From Flavobacterium cerinum (GTDB lineage: Bacteria > Bacteroidota > Bacteroidia > Flavobacteriales > Flavobacteriaceae), in contig NZ_CP101751.1 in the NCBI RefSeq assembly GCF_024496085.1, positions 2,728,001-2,792,000 on the forward strand: DNA of 64,000 nt, in the 5' to 3' direction. Each line of letters starts with the position of its first letter. The stretch's first letter is position 1. The position numbers and the translations under genes were made by a program. This document shows positions 19,304 to 28,283 of the stretch, one piece after another. The notes under the pieces are model-generated. The model was not told where the DNA came from and did no database searches. It saw nothing but the letters and a program-made list of their open reading frames with translations.

Positions 19304-21814
19304 ATGAAAATAAAAAAAGAACCTGGAAGTCACGACATTTTAGTACATATTGATTCAAGCGACATAAAAGATGGTGTGCTTTATTTACCGGAATCGGTGG
19401 TATTAATAGGGGATTGGGTTATTCAAAACCAGCCGGATCTGATTACAGTTGTAGCACCCGGATTAAGTTTTATTAAAACCGGTAATTTCAGATTTTGTAA
19501 TGCGTTAACCCGTTTGGAGGCTCCTAGGTTATTGTCCATATATAATGAAAGTTTCTACGAATGTAATGCACTAACTACATTAGTAGCTCCCAGACTGCGA
19601 TCCATCGGAAACAAAAATTTTAACCAATGTAGTAGCTTAACGAACGTTGAAATTTTCGAATTAGATTCAATTGGAAGCAAGAACTTTTACAATTGTAAAG
19701 CGTTGACCGGTTTTGAAGCTCCTAAGCTGGAGGTTATCGGAAACAAAAATTTCTACAATTGTAAAGCGTTAACCCACTTTGAGGCTCCCCTACTGAGAAA
19801 TATAAAAGATAAAAATTTCTACGAATGTAGTGCGCTAACCCGCCTGGAGACTCCTGTACTGTATGAAATTGGAAACAAAAATTTCTACCAGTGTAATACT
19901 TTAACCGACTTTGAAGCTCCCGAACTGACTTCTATCGGAGACTTTAACTTTGGACGGTGTACCGCACTAACCGACGTTAAACTGCCCATGCTAGAAGGTG
20001 TCGGAAACGATAATTTCGATCGATGCGAAGCGCTAAGCGGCTTTGAAGCTCCGGTACTGACAGCTTTCGGTACTGACAATTTTTATGGTTGTAAAATCTT
20101 AACTCGTTTTGAGGCTCCGCTACTGACGGCTATTGAAAACAAAAATTTTAGATTCTGTAGTGGATTAACCCACTTTATAGCTCCTTTACTGACGACTATC
20201 GGAGATCGTAATTTTTACGAATGTGGGTTTCGTGATTTTGAAGCTTCTGCGCTGACTTCCATCGGAAATAAGAATTTTTATGAATGCAATGCGTTAATCG
20301 ATTTTGAGGCTCCAATGCTAACTTCCATCGGAAATAAGAATTTCTATGAGTGTAATACATTAAATGGCTTTAAAGTCCCTCTTTTGACGTCAATCGGGGA
20401 TAAAAACTTCGATGAATGTAATGCATTAACCGATTTTAAAGCTCCGATGCTAACTACTATCGGAAATAAAAATTTTTATGACTGTCACATGCTGGTGAAC
20501 TTTAAAACTCGTGTATTGACCGTTATAGGAGATAATAATTTTTATGAATGTAATGCACTAACCGGATTCGATAATCCTACACTGACGACTATTGGAAATG
20601 GCAATTTTAGAGATTGTAATGTTTTAGCCAATTTCGAAGCTTCCGCGCTGACTTCCATCGGAAACAAAAATTTCTACGGATGTGACGCATTAATTGGTTT
20701 TGAAGCACCTGTGCTGCCTGCTATCGGAAAAAACAATTTTAAATTTTGTAGCTCATTTACCTTTTTTAAGGCTCCCATACTAACATCTATTGGAAGCACC
20801 AATTTTATGTCTTGTGGCGTGCTAACCCGTTTCGAGGTTCCGATGCTGACGACTATGAGAAATTACAATTTCGACGATTGTGATGCGCTAACCCATTTCC
20901 AGGCGCCCGCGTTGGTTGCTATGGGGAATCTGAATTTTAACAATTGTTTGTTGCTATGCCACTTAGAGGTTCCTATGCTAACCACTATTGGAGACACCAA
21001 TTTCTTCCGATCGAATAGTCTTACCCACTTAGAGATTCCTGCGTTGACTGCTATGGGAAAAGAGAATTTTAGAAGATGTGATCTGCTGACCAACTTCAAG
21101 GCGCCCGTGCTATTGGCTATGGAGGGAAGCAATTTTAAAGAATGTGACGAGTTAACACGTTTTGAGGCTCCGGTATTGACTTCAATTGGGGATAAAAATT
21201 TTGAGGAGTGTAAGGTGCTAATCGATATTGAAACTCCTGTGCTAACCACTATGGGCGAAGACAATTTTTACAGATGTTACGCGCTAACCGGTTTTGAGGC
21301 TCCAATGTTAACCACTATCGGATATGACAATTTTAGATATTGTAGTGCGTTAACCGACGTACAGTTTGGAGAACATCGATACACCGTAAAATCAACAGAT
21401 GGATTGTTAACCATTATTGAAAAGTCTAAAACCTTAAATGAAATAGAAATCCATACCGGGTATATTTTTAATGATTGTATTGATGGCGTTCCGGATCTAT
21501 CTGAAACATTTTTAGTTGGAAAAGACGGTTTTTTTGCCCATGGCGAAACGTTAAAACAAGCAATTGAAGATTTACAGTTTAAAATTATAGCCAAAAAAAT
21601 AAAAAAAGAACCGATCCACGAAGATACCTTGATAACAGAAGCGTATTACAAAACTATTACCGGTGCTTGTACACAAGGAGTTAAACAATGGCGGGAACAA
21701 AACAATATTAGTCAAGAATCGTTCATAGCAAAAGAGCTTCTGCCGATTCTCGAAAAAACAAGTGCTTATGGAATTGAGAAGTTCAAAGCATTAATCACTT
21801 TCGAGAATAGGTAG
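19304..21814 (+). CDS. BspA/LRR_5-type leucine-rich repeat protein, paralogue 1 (29 units)
   Basis: This 836-residue protein is built from a short N-cap (residues 1-45, with SDIKDGVLYLPESV), 29 tandem 22-residue units (46-682), a C-terminal domain (683-764, with VKS...HTG..FN...DGVP) and a 72-residue tail (765-836, with AYYKTITGACTQGVKQW). The unit consensus is roughly ALTxFEAPxLTxIGNxNFYEC, a variant of the BspA/Treponema-type repeat in which the usual AFxxC is NFxxC. Unit 12 is one residue short. There is no signal peptide or membrane segment, unlike surface BspA proteins, so it is probably cytoplasmic. Molecular function is unknown; protein binding is the usual role of such solenoids. It is the first of six tandem paralogues. 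Confidence 0.85.
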   Translation: MKIKKEPGSHDILVHIDSSDIKDGVLYLPESVVLIGDWVIQNQPDLITVVAPGLSFIKTGNFRFCNALTRLEAPRLLSIYNESFYECNALTTLVAPRLRSIGNKNFNQCSSLTNVEIFELDSIGSKNFYNCKALTGFEAPKLEVIGNKNFYNCKALTHFEAPLLRNIKDKNFYECSALTRLETPVLYEIGNKNFYQCNTLTDFEAPELTSIGDFNFGRCTALTDVKLPMLEGVGNDNFDRCEALSGFEAPVLTAFGTDNFYGCKILTRFEAPLLTAIENKNFRFCSGLTHFIAPLLTTIGDRNFYECGFRDFEASALTSIGNKNFYECNALIDFEAPMLTSIGNKNFYECNTLNGFKVPLLTSIGDKNFDECNALTDFKAPMLTTIGNKNFYDCHMLVNFKTRVLTVIGDNNFYECNALTGFDNPTLTTIGNGNFRDCNVLANFEASALTSIGNKNFYGCDALIGFEAPVLPAIGKNNFKFCSSFTFFKAPILTSIGSTNFMSCGVLTRFEVPMLTTMRNYNFDDCDALTHFQAPALVAMGNLNFNNCLLLCHLEVPMLTTIGDTNFFRSNSLTHLEIPALTAMGKENFRRCDLLTNFKAPVLLAMEGSNFKECDELTRFEAPVLTSIGDKNFEECKVLIDIETPVLTTMGEDNFYRCYALTGFEAPMLTTIGYDNFRYCSALTDVQFGEHRYTVKSTDGLLTIIEKSKTLNEIEIHTGYIFNDCIDGVPDLSETFLVGKDGFFAHGETLKQAIEDLQFKIIAKKIKKEPIHEDTLITEAYYKTITGACTQGVKQWREQNNISQESFIAKELLPILEKTSAYGIEKFKALITFENR

Positions 21815-21845
21815 ATTCGTTTCAGCACTTTTTTCATTAGTCAGT

Positions 21846-23087
21846 ATGGAAATACAAAGCAACAAATTAATAAGCATTGACTCAGACGATATAAAAGACG
21901 GCGTACTTTATTTGCCGGAATCGGTCGAAACAATAGGAGATAAAGTTATTCAAAATCAGCCGGAACTGGTTACGGTCGTGGCGCCATGGGTAACTGTTAT
22001 CGAGGACGATAATTTCAACGAATGTAATGCGCTAATTCATTTTGAGGCTTCCGTTTTGACAACTATCGGAAATGGGAATTTCTACGAATGTAACGCATTA
22101 ACGCGTTTCGAGGCTCCCAGGCTCACTACTATGGAAAGTTTAAATTTCCATTGTTGTAACGCGTTAACACATTTTGACGTTCCCGAGCTGACTCTTTTAG
22201 AAAATGACAATTTTCAAGAGTGTAATGCGCTAAGTGACTTTACGGCACCTGTGCTAACTACAATAAGACATTGTAATTTTGAAGACTGTAATGCATTAAT
22301 CAGCTTTGAGGCTCCAATGCTAAAAGAGATGGAAATTTTCAATTTTAAAGAATGTAAAGCACTAACCAATTTTAAGGCTTCCGCGTTGACTTTTATGGAT
22401 AGGAGTAATTTCTACAAATGCGATGCGCTAACCGATTTTGAGGCTCCCATGTTAGATTTTATTGGAAATGAAAATTTCAAATTTTGTTATGCCTTACGAC
22501 ATTTTAAGGCTCCTATGCTCAGGACTATTGGCCGTGAAAATTTTTTCGCTTGTGCGTTAACCAATTTTGATGTTCCTGAACTAACGTATATGGGAACTGG
22601 AAATTTCGAGGAATGTGATACCTTAACCGATGTGCGATTTGGCAAGTATAACTATAGTGTAAAATCTGTAGATAGAGTACTAACCATTATTGAAAAGTCC
22701 GAAACCTTAAATGGAATGCTAATTCATACCGGGTTTATTTTGAATAACTGTTATGACGGTGTTCCTAATGTGACAGAAACCGTTTTAGTTGAAAAAGACG
22801 GTTTTTTTGCCCATGGCGAAACGCTAAAACAAGCAATTGAAGATTTACAGTTTAAAATTATAGCCAAAGAAATAAAAAAAGAACCGATTCACGAAGATAC
22901 CGTGATAACGGAAGCGTATTACAAAACTATTACCGGTGCTTGTACACAAGGAGTTAAACAATGGCGGGAACAAAACAATATTAGTCAAGAATCGTTCATA
23001 GCAAAAGAGCTGCTACCGATTCTCGAAAAAACAAATGCTTATGGAATTGAGAAGTTCAAAGCATTAATCACTTTCGAGAATAGGTAG
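21846..23087 (+). CDS. LRR paralogue 2 (10 units)
   Basis: This 413-residue protein has a 40-residue N-cap, 10 units of 22 residues (41-259), the C-terminal domain (260-341) and the 72-residue tail (342-413). The last 100 codons plus about 20 bases beyond the stop are nearly identical to paralogue 1: nine differences in roughly 318 bases by hand comparison. The repeats themselves differ widely. This points to recent duplication or gene conversion of the 3' end. The start lies 31 bases behind paralogue 1, so the two are probably co-transcribed. No export signal is present and function is unknown. Confidence 0.85.
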   Translation: MEIQSNKLISIDSDDIKDGVLYLPESVETIGDKVIQNQPELVTVVAPWVTVIEDDNFNECNALIHFEASVLTTIGNGNFYECNALTRFEAPRLTTMESLNFHCCNALTHFDVPELTLLENDNFQECNALSDFTAPVLTTIRHCNFEDCNALISFEAPMLKEMEIFNFKECKALTNFKASALTFMDRSNFYKCDALTDFEAPMLDFIGNENFKFCYALRHFKAPMLRTIGRENFFACALTNFDVPELTYMGTGNFEECDTLTDVRFGKYNYSVKSVDRVLTIIEKSETLNGMLIHTGFILNNCYDGVPNVTETVLVEKDGFFAHGETLKQAIEDLQFKIIAKEIKKEPIHEDTVITEAYYKTITGACTQGVKQWREQNNISQESFIAKELLPILEKTNAYGIEKFKALITFENR

Positions 23088-23106
23088 ATTCGTTTCAGCA
23101 CTTTTT

Positions 23107-23345
23107 CCCCGCTCTCCGAAGTTTGTAACTTCGGAGCATAAAATATACAAATAAAAACTGAAGAAAAAGTTAAGCTGCATTTTATACATAGTTATTTTTT
23201 ACGACATTTTTTCATCCGCTAAATTTAAGATTTTGGACTTAACTCTAACGTCACGCTAAGTTAGCATATCCGGTTTTGGCAATACGGAAATCGTCCAGAA
23301 GAAATATTAGTTAGCTCAAAGTCGGGAGACTTTGTGCAGCGGGGC
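23107..23345. mobile_element. REP-like composite palindromic element
   Basis: Two hairpins in inverted orientation bound 239 bases. The left one is CCCCGCT followed by CTCCGAAGTT/AACTTCGGAG (23,107-23,137). The right one is CAAAGTC/GACTTTG followed by GCAGCGGGGC (23,314-23,345), whose complement also begins CCCCGCT. No transposase frame lies inside. Inverted hairpins of this kind resemble REP/REPIN elements mobilised by REP-associated tyrosine transposases. The left edge coincides with the end of the sequence duplicated between LRR paralogues 1 and 2. Confidence 0.6.
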
Positions 23346-23485
23346 TAAATTCCTTTTTTAATAACCTGGTATAATCCTCTTTTTACGGAGTTAAGAATTG
23401 ACTTGAGTTTAATTCTGAAGAGCTAAAATAATACTGTTGGCTTCTTAATAAATAAAAAGCCACTTATAAATGTTTGATCCCGTAT
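23346..23485. other. Intergenic region
   Basis: AT-rich sequence between the REP-like element and the lipoprotein stop codon. Apart from a weak imperfect stem (GGCTT/AAGCC near 23,440), nothing recognisable is present. Confidence 0.5.
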
Positions 23486-24097
23486 TTATGGTTGTTTGGT
23501 TAAAATGTATTCACCGTATGGAACACGCATTTCATCTGTGGCTCCAGCTGGGATAAATATAGACGTTCCACTTTTATATATTTTTGCTACTATTTTTTGT
23601 GTTCCGTTTTCAATTTTATATCGTAAAATAATAGAGTTATCTAAGTAATCTCTTTCTGGATCATCTATGAAAAGAATAACTCTTTTTTCATCTAATAAGC
23701 AATCTGCACATATAGGAGGAATTCCTCTGTGAACAATTCGATTTCCATATATATCATACGCTCCTGTAGAAGGCTGAGGTGTATTAAGTTTATCTAAAGT
23801 GTTGATTAATTCTGTGCCATTCACAATATAAGCGTACTCGCCAATTAAAAGGTCTTCGTAATAATTTTTTTCAGCAAAAAAATCAAAAACCTTTTTCTGA
23901 AGTTTTATAATGAGAATAGTAGTGCCGTTTTGATATTTCCAGGTACCTTCGTATTTACCGAATTCATTATCAACATCTTTGGTATATGTATTCGGTTTAT
24001 GGTATAAATCACTATGATTGTTGGCTAATGGTACTATAGTCTGTGCTTTACATGATAAGCAAGAAGCTAACAAGAAAAAAATTAAAATATATTTCAT
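23486..24097 (-). CDS. Small lipoprotein, DUF6705-like
   Basis: A protein of 203 residues from the start chosen here, ATG at 24,097, giving MKYILIFFLLASCLSCKAQ. This is a typical flavobacterial lipoprotein signal with the LSC lipobox. An upstream ATG at 24,124 overlaps the preceding gene and would spoil the signal peptide. The mature part has EFGKYEGTWKYQNG and a beta-rich body ending in VPYGEYILTKQP. It resembles DUF6705 lipoproteins, though that match is from memory. The start is seven bases behind the larger lipoprotein gene, so the two form an operon. Function is unknown. Confidence 0.72.
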   Translation of the reverse strand: MKYILIFFLLASCLSCKAQTIVPLANNHSDLYHKPNTYTKDVDNEFGKYEGTWKYQNGTTILIIKLQKKVFDFFAEKNYYEDLLIGEYAYIVNGTELINTLDKLNTPQPSTGAYDIYGNRIVHRGIPPICADCLLDEKRVILFIDDPERDYLDNSIILRYKIENGTQKIVAKIYKSGTSIFIPAGATDEMRVPYGEYILTKQP

Positions 24098-24104
24098 ATC
24101 AACA

Positions 24105-25598
24105 TTAATTACAGTTAATTTCATTTATCGGCTTATTTGTTTTAGTCTCCGGATTATCGTTGAGAGCTAATTTAGTCCATTTTGTTAGATTATCGTCAGC
24201 TTTATATAAAGATATCTCTAAACCATTTTCATTTAAGAAATCTAGTAAGGTTCTTTGATAATCTAATGCATAACCTGCGGGATGCAATGTGTTTTTATCT
24301 CCGAATTTATCATATCTCTTTTGGAGCTCATTCATAAACTTTTTACGTTTATCCTTATTGCTATATATATCTTGTAGTTTCTGTACTGTACTTTGATTAT
24401 CCATAGACAAAGCATATACTCCTTGATATGTAACTAAAAGATGTACAGGTATTTTAGGATCAGGAATACCCTGATTTCCGGCATAATTATGTTGCGTGTA
24501 GAATTTCGTTAAAATAAATATATCAGAATGTGAGAACATTGGGGCGTGTATATTCCTGTGGCAATGTAGTCCTCCAAATAAAAAAGGAGAAGTAGCAGAA
24601 TAGTTTACATTATTTTCACCTGTATTTGCTTCAGGTACCGCTGTAACAACAAGGTTTCCTTTTCCGTTTAAAGTTAAATTATACCCCTGTTCTTTGACTC
24701 CATCTAGAACCTGTGGTGTTTTTAGGTATTTTATAGCCTCTTTAAAGTTATAGCTTTTAAAGAGTTCATTAAGCCTTTCACAATGCAAAGGTGGTTCTAC
24801 CCATTCCTCTACAGGAGATGTAACAATGACTGGGCATCTAGGACAATTATTTGGAGGTGATCCATCTGTCGGAGGATCGCCGCCGCCGCCGCCAATAGGA
24901 GCGATAACGACAGGATCATCACCAAAATCACCGCCACCTATATCACCATCAGTAGTATAACACGTTCTGACTGAAGAATAAAATAAATGATTTTGATTCT
25001 TACAGTCATTGGTGGCAACGTGTATACCGGTATTTGTTGGACTCCATGCCTCATCACACATTAATATTTGAGCTGTTACACAGATAGTTGTTTTGCTCAT
25101 TTCGGAACTGTTATATACAATCGGAGTAATACTAACCGTTCCTTCAAAGCGAAAAGATTCATGGATGCCGCTTGGAGTTAAAGGTTCTGATGGAATGTAT
25201 TTTAAAATATATGCGGTTATCTCACTCAAACTGTCAACATTAATTACAAGATTTTCAAAATATTCAGGATTGTTAATCTGCCGGGTTATTTTAAAGGTGT
25301 AAGAGGTGTTGTGTCCGCTTTCTATAATCTTAGCCATGTTGGGGACAATGGTAAAACCGTATTCGGCTTCCATAACTGTTTTTGATTGTGTGCCTCGATC
25401 TTTCTGTTTGCTAAACTTTGAAAAAGCAGCAACAAAAGTTTGTTCTTTTAATAGTTGATCAAATGTACTTTGTCTGATTTTTACCTTTTCCTTATAATCA
25501 TTTTTTTGAATCACATCGTTCTCAATTTCGCAGCTAAGCAAGGCAATTAAAATCAAAATAAATGTTGGAAAATAGGGTAGTGGTGTTCTATTCTTCAT
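24105..25598 (-). CDS. Large lipoprotein with JAMM-like HxH...SxxD motif
   Basis: This 497-residue protein begins with a lipoprotein signal (FILILIALLSCEIEND). About 200 residues of beta-rich sequence follow, then a glycine/proline-rich linker near residues 230-265, then a C-terminal domain. The C-terminal domain holds GLHCHRNIHAPMFSHSD at about 343-359, that is His345, His347, Ser356 and Asp359. This resembles the HxH-x7-SxxD zinc motif of JAB/MPN metalloproteases but has eight residues between His347 and Ser356, and the upstream Glu was not identified. A metal-dependent hydrolase is possible, not shown. It sits in reverse orientation between LRR paralogues 2 and 3, upstream of a second lipoprotein. 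Confidence 0.7.
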   Translation of the reverse strand: MKNRTPLPYFPTFILILIALLSCEIENDVIQKNDYKEKVKIRQSTFDQLLKEQTFVAAFSKFSKQKDRGTQSKTVMEAEYGFTIVPNMAKIIESGHNTSYTFKITRQINNPEYFENLVINVDSLSEITAYILKYIPSEPLTPSGIHESFRFEGTVSITPIVYNSSEMSKTTICVTAQILMCDEAWSPTNTGIHVATNDCKNQNHLFYSSVRTCYTTDGDIGGGDFGDDPVVIAPIGGGGGDPPTDGSPPNNCPRCPVIVTSPVEEWVEPPLHCERLNELFKSYNFKEAIKYLKTPQVLDGVKEQGYNLTLNGKGNLVVTAVPEANTGENNVNYSATSPFLFGGLHCHRNIHAPMFSHSDIFILTKFYTQHNYAGNQGIPDPKIPVHLLVTYQGVYALSMDNQSTVQKLQDIYSNKDKRKKFMNELQKRYDKFGDKNTLHPAGYALDYQRTLLDFLNENGLEISLYKADDNLTKWTKLALNDNPETKTNKPINEINCN

Positions 25599-26061
25599 GT
25601 GATTTATTAATTTGATCCTGCAAATCTTACCATTTTATGAATGGAAAAATTGAGAATATCCATAAAAAATTACATTCAATGTGTAAAATACGTATTTATA
25701 CGTAATGAAATAATTGCATTTACACTGCTTTATTGAATATATGATAGTGACGAATTGAGGTTTATATCTATAATATATTTTTTCTCAAGAATCTGATTTT
25801 TATTTTTTAAGAATTTTCTTATTTTTAATTATATTTACCAATGTATTTTGATACGATTGTAACCGATTTGTTTTTTGTTCGTATTTTCTTAAAATAGTTG
25901 TAAAATTACAGTCGGTTTAATCGATAAGATTACACATTAATTACTGGCATTGTTTCCGTTATAACTGTAGTGAGATAAAATCGTTTCGAGACTATTCAGA
26001 AACATTTGATGTTGATTCTATCCAAATATCAGAGGTAATTATTTATTAGAGAAGGGCTATT
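25599..26061. other. Intergenic region with duplicated LRR upstream sequence
   Basis: About 460 AT-rich bases lie between the divergent lipoprotein and LRR paralogue 3, with no gene. Part of it (near 25,880-25,920, with AAATAGTTGTAAAATTACA) resembles sequence upstream of paralogue 1 (near 19,170-19,205, AATAATTGTAAAATTACA). This suggests that a promoter or regulatory segment was duplicated with the gene. Confidence 0.55.
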
Positions 26062-28209
26062 ATGAAAATACGAAAAAAGACTTTGATCAATATCGATTCA
26101 GACGATATAAAAGATGGCGTGCTTTATTTACCGGAATCGGTAAAAAAAATAGGAGATCGGGCGATTAAAAATCAAACCGGTCTTGTTACTGTTATTGCGC
26201 CCGGATTAGTGCATATCGGAAACGGTAATTTCGATCGATGTAAAGCATTAACCCGTTTTGAAGCTCCTATGTTGACCTATATAGGTGATAAAAATTTTAA
26301 CCAATGTAGTAGCTTAACGAATTTCGAAGCTCCGATGTTAAAAAAAATCGGAAACAAAAATTGCTACGAGTGCGACGCGTTAATTCAATTTGAAGTACCG
26401 GCGTTGACTTTTATCGGTGATAAAAATTTTTACGGATGTATCGAGCTAACCGGTTTCGATGCTCCTGAGTTGACTTTAATCGGAAACAAAAATTTCTATA
26501 AATGTAATGCGTTAATCCGTTTCGATGCTCCGAGATTGACTGTTGTCGGAAATAAAAATTTTTACGAATGTAATGCATTAATCGGTTTTGAAGCTCCGCT
26601 GTTGACGACTATCGGGGATAAGAATTGCTGCGAATGTAACGCGTTAACGAGCTTTAAAGCGCCTAAGTTGACGGCTATCGGAGATGAAAACTTCAACGAA
26701 TGTACTGCACTAAGCAGCTTCGAAGCGCCTATGCTGATGGTTATCAAAAACAAAAATTTCTATGAATGTTCTACATTAACCGCTTTTGAGGCTCCGTTGC
26801 TAACTGCTATGGGTGACTTTAATTTTGGGATTTGTAACGTACTAACCGATATCGGAATACCAAGGTTAGAATATATCGGAAGCGACAATTTTTACAAATG
26901 TAAAAGGCTAATCCGCTTCGAAGCTCCGCAGTTGAGAGCCATCGAAAACAATAATTTTAGATTTTGTCATGAATTAACCCACTTTGTTGCGCCTTTACTA
27001 ACTACTATCGGGGACCATAATTTTTACGAATGTGTGTTAAACGATTTCGAAGCGTCTATGTTGATTGCTATCGGGAACAAAAACTTCTATGAATGTAAAA
27101 GGTTGACTCGTTTTGAGGCTTCCGCTTTGATAACTATCGGAGACCATAATTTTTACAAGTGCAAGAGACTAAACGGATTTGAGAGTCTCGCGCTAACTGC
27201 TATCGGGAATAATAATTTCAATGAATGTATCGCGTTAGCCCATTTTAACGCTTCCGTGTTGATTACTATTGGAAATAAAAATTTTTTCGGATGTAAAAAA
27301 ATTATCTGTTTTGAATTTCCCACACTAACGTCTATTGGGAATTATAATTTCAAATATTGTGAAAGTTTAACTCGTTTCGTCGCTTCTACGTTAACTACTA
27401 TCGGAATAGGTAATTTCTATTGTGAATATTTAACCGATTTTGTGGCTCCAATGCTGACGACTATCGGAAACAGTAATTTTGACCAATGCACGTTTAGTAC
27501 TATAAAAGTTCCGATGCTGATTGCTATGGGAAATTATAATTTTACACATTGTAAGATGCTATCCAGCTTCGAGGCTCCTGTGCTAACAGCTATCAGAAAT
27601 TGCAATTTCTATGCCTGTATAGCGTTAACCCGTTTCGAGGCTCCTGTGTTGGCTACTTTCGGAGATTCCAATTTTATATATTGTAAGGAGCTAACAGATT
27701 TCGAGGCTCCCGGACTTATTTCTATGGAGAATGGAAATTTCCCGGAATGTTACACATTAACCAATTTTGTGGCACCGATGCTGAGGGATTTCGGAAATAA
27801 CAATTTTATGTATTGTGAAATGCTAACCCGTTTCAAGGCGCCTGCACTAACTTTTATTGAAAATGGAAATTTCCTGAAATGTTACGCATTAACAAGCTTT
27901 GCGGCTCCCATGCTGACGGATATCGGAATCGGCAATTTCAAATATTGTAAAACCTTAACGGAAGTACAATTCGGAAACTATCAATATGCCGTCAAATCGA
28001 TTGATAAATTATTATTCATTATTGAAAAATCCAAAACGGAAACGGGAATAGAAATCCATACCGGATTTATTTTTAATGAGATTTATGAAGGCGTTCCTAA
28101 GGTAACAGACACCTTTTTAGTGGAAAAAGAGGACTCTTTTGCGCATGGAGAAACAGTAAAAAAGGCAATTGAAGATTTAGAATCTAAAATTGCAGCTAAA
28201 AAAACATAA
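26062..28209 (+). CDS. LRR paralogue 3 (27 units)
   Basis: This 715-residue protein has a 40-residue N-cap, 27 units (41-631; units 13, 19 and 20 are 21 residues long) and the C-terminal domain (632-715), ending AAKKT. It lacks the 72-residue tail of paralogues 1 and 2, yet decayed tail DNA persists just behind its stop codon. Two units have NC in place of NF. Its unit 11 looks like a fusion of the units equivalent to 9 and 10 of paralogue 1. No signal peptide is present. It starts a group of four paralogues separated from the first two by the lipoprotein pair. Confidence 0.84.
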   Translation: MKIRKKTLINIDSDDIKDGVLYLPESVKKIGDRAIKNQTGLVTVIAPGLVHIGNGNFDRCKALTRFEAPMLTYIGDKNFNQCSSLTNFEAPMLKKIGNKNCYECDALIQFEVPALTFIGDKNFYGCIELTGFDAPELTLIGNKNFYKCNALIRFDAPRLTVVGNKNFYECNALIGFEAPLLTTIGDKNCCECNALTSFKAPKLTAIGDENFNECTALSSFEAPMLMVIKNKNFYECSTLTAFEAPLLTAMGDFNFGICNVLTDIGIPRLEYIGSDNFYKCKRLIRFEAPQLRAIENNNFRFCHELTHFVAPLLTTIGDHNFYECVLNDFEASMLIAIGNKNFYECKRLTRFEASALITIGDHNFYKCKRLNGFESLALTAIGNNNFNECIALAHFNASVLITIGNKNFFGCKKIICFEFPTLTSIGNYNFKYCESLTRFVASTLTTIGIGNFYCEYLTDFVAPMLTTIGNSNFDQCTFSTIKVPMLIAMGNYNFTHCKMLSSFEAPVLTAIRNCNFYACIALTRFEAPVLATFGDSNFIYCKELTDFEAPGLISMENGNFPECYTLTNFVAPMLRDFGNNNFMYCEMLTRFKAPALTFIENGNFLKCYALTSFAAPMLTDIGIGNFKYCKTLTEVQFGNYQYAVKSIDKLLFIIEKSKTETGIEIHTGFIFNEIYEGVPKVTDTFLVEKEDSFAHGETVKKAIEDLESKIAAKKT

Positions 28210-28211
28210 AT

Positions 28212-28246
28212 GAACCGATCCGGAAGATACCGTATAACAAACGAAA
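28212..28246 (+). pseudogene. Vestige of the LRR C-terminal tail
   Basis: Directly after the stop codon of paralogue 3 the sequence GAACCGATCC-GGAAGATACC aligns with the DNA encoding EPIHEDT in paralogues 1 and 2 (GAACCGATCCACGAAGATACC). It carries small deletions and then loses similarity. Paralogue 3 therefore once had the tail and lost it by a stop or frameshift plus deletion. Confidence 0.65.
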
Positions 28247-28283
28247 ACTTAAATAGGAGTAATTAGCATTAGAAAAGATTATT

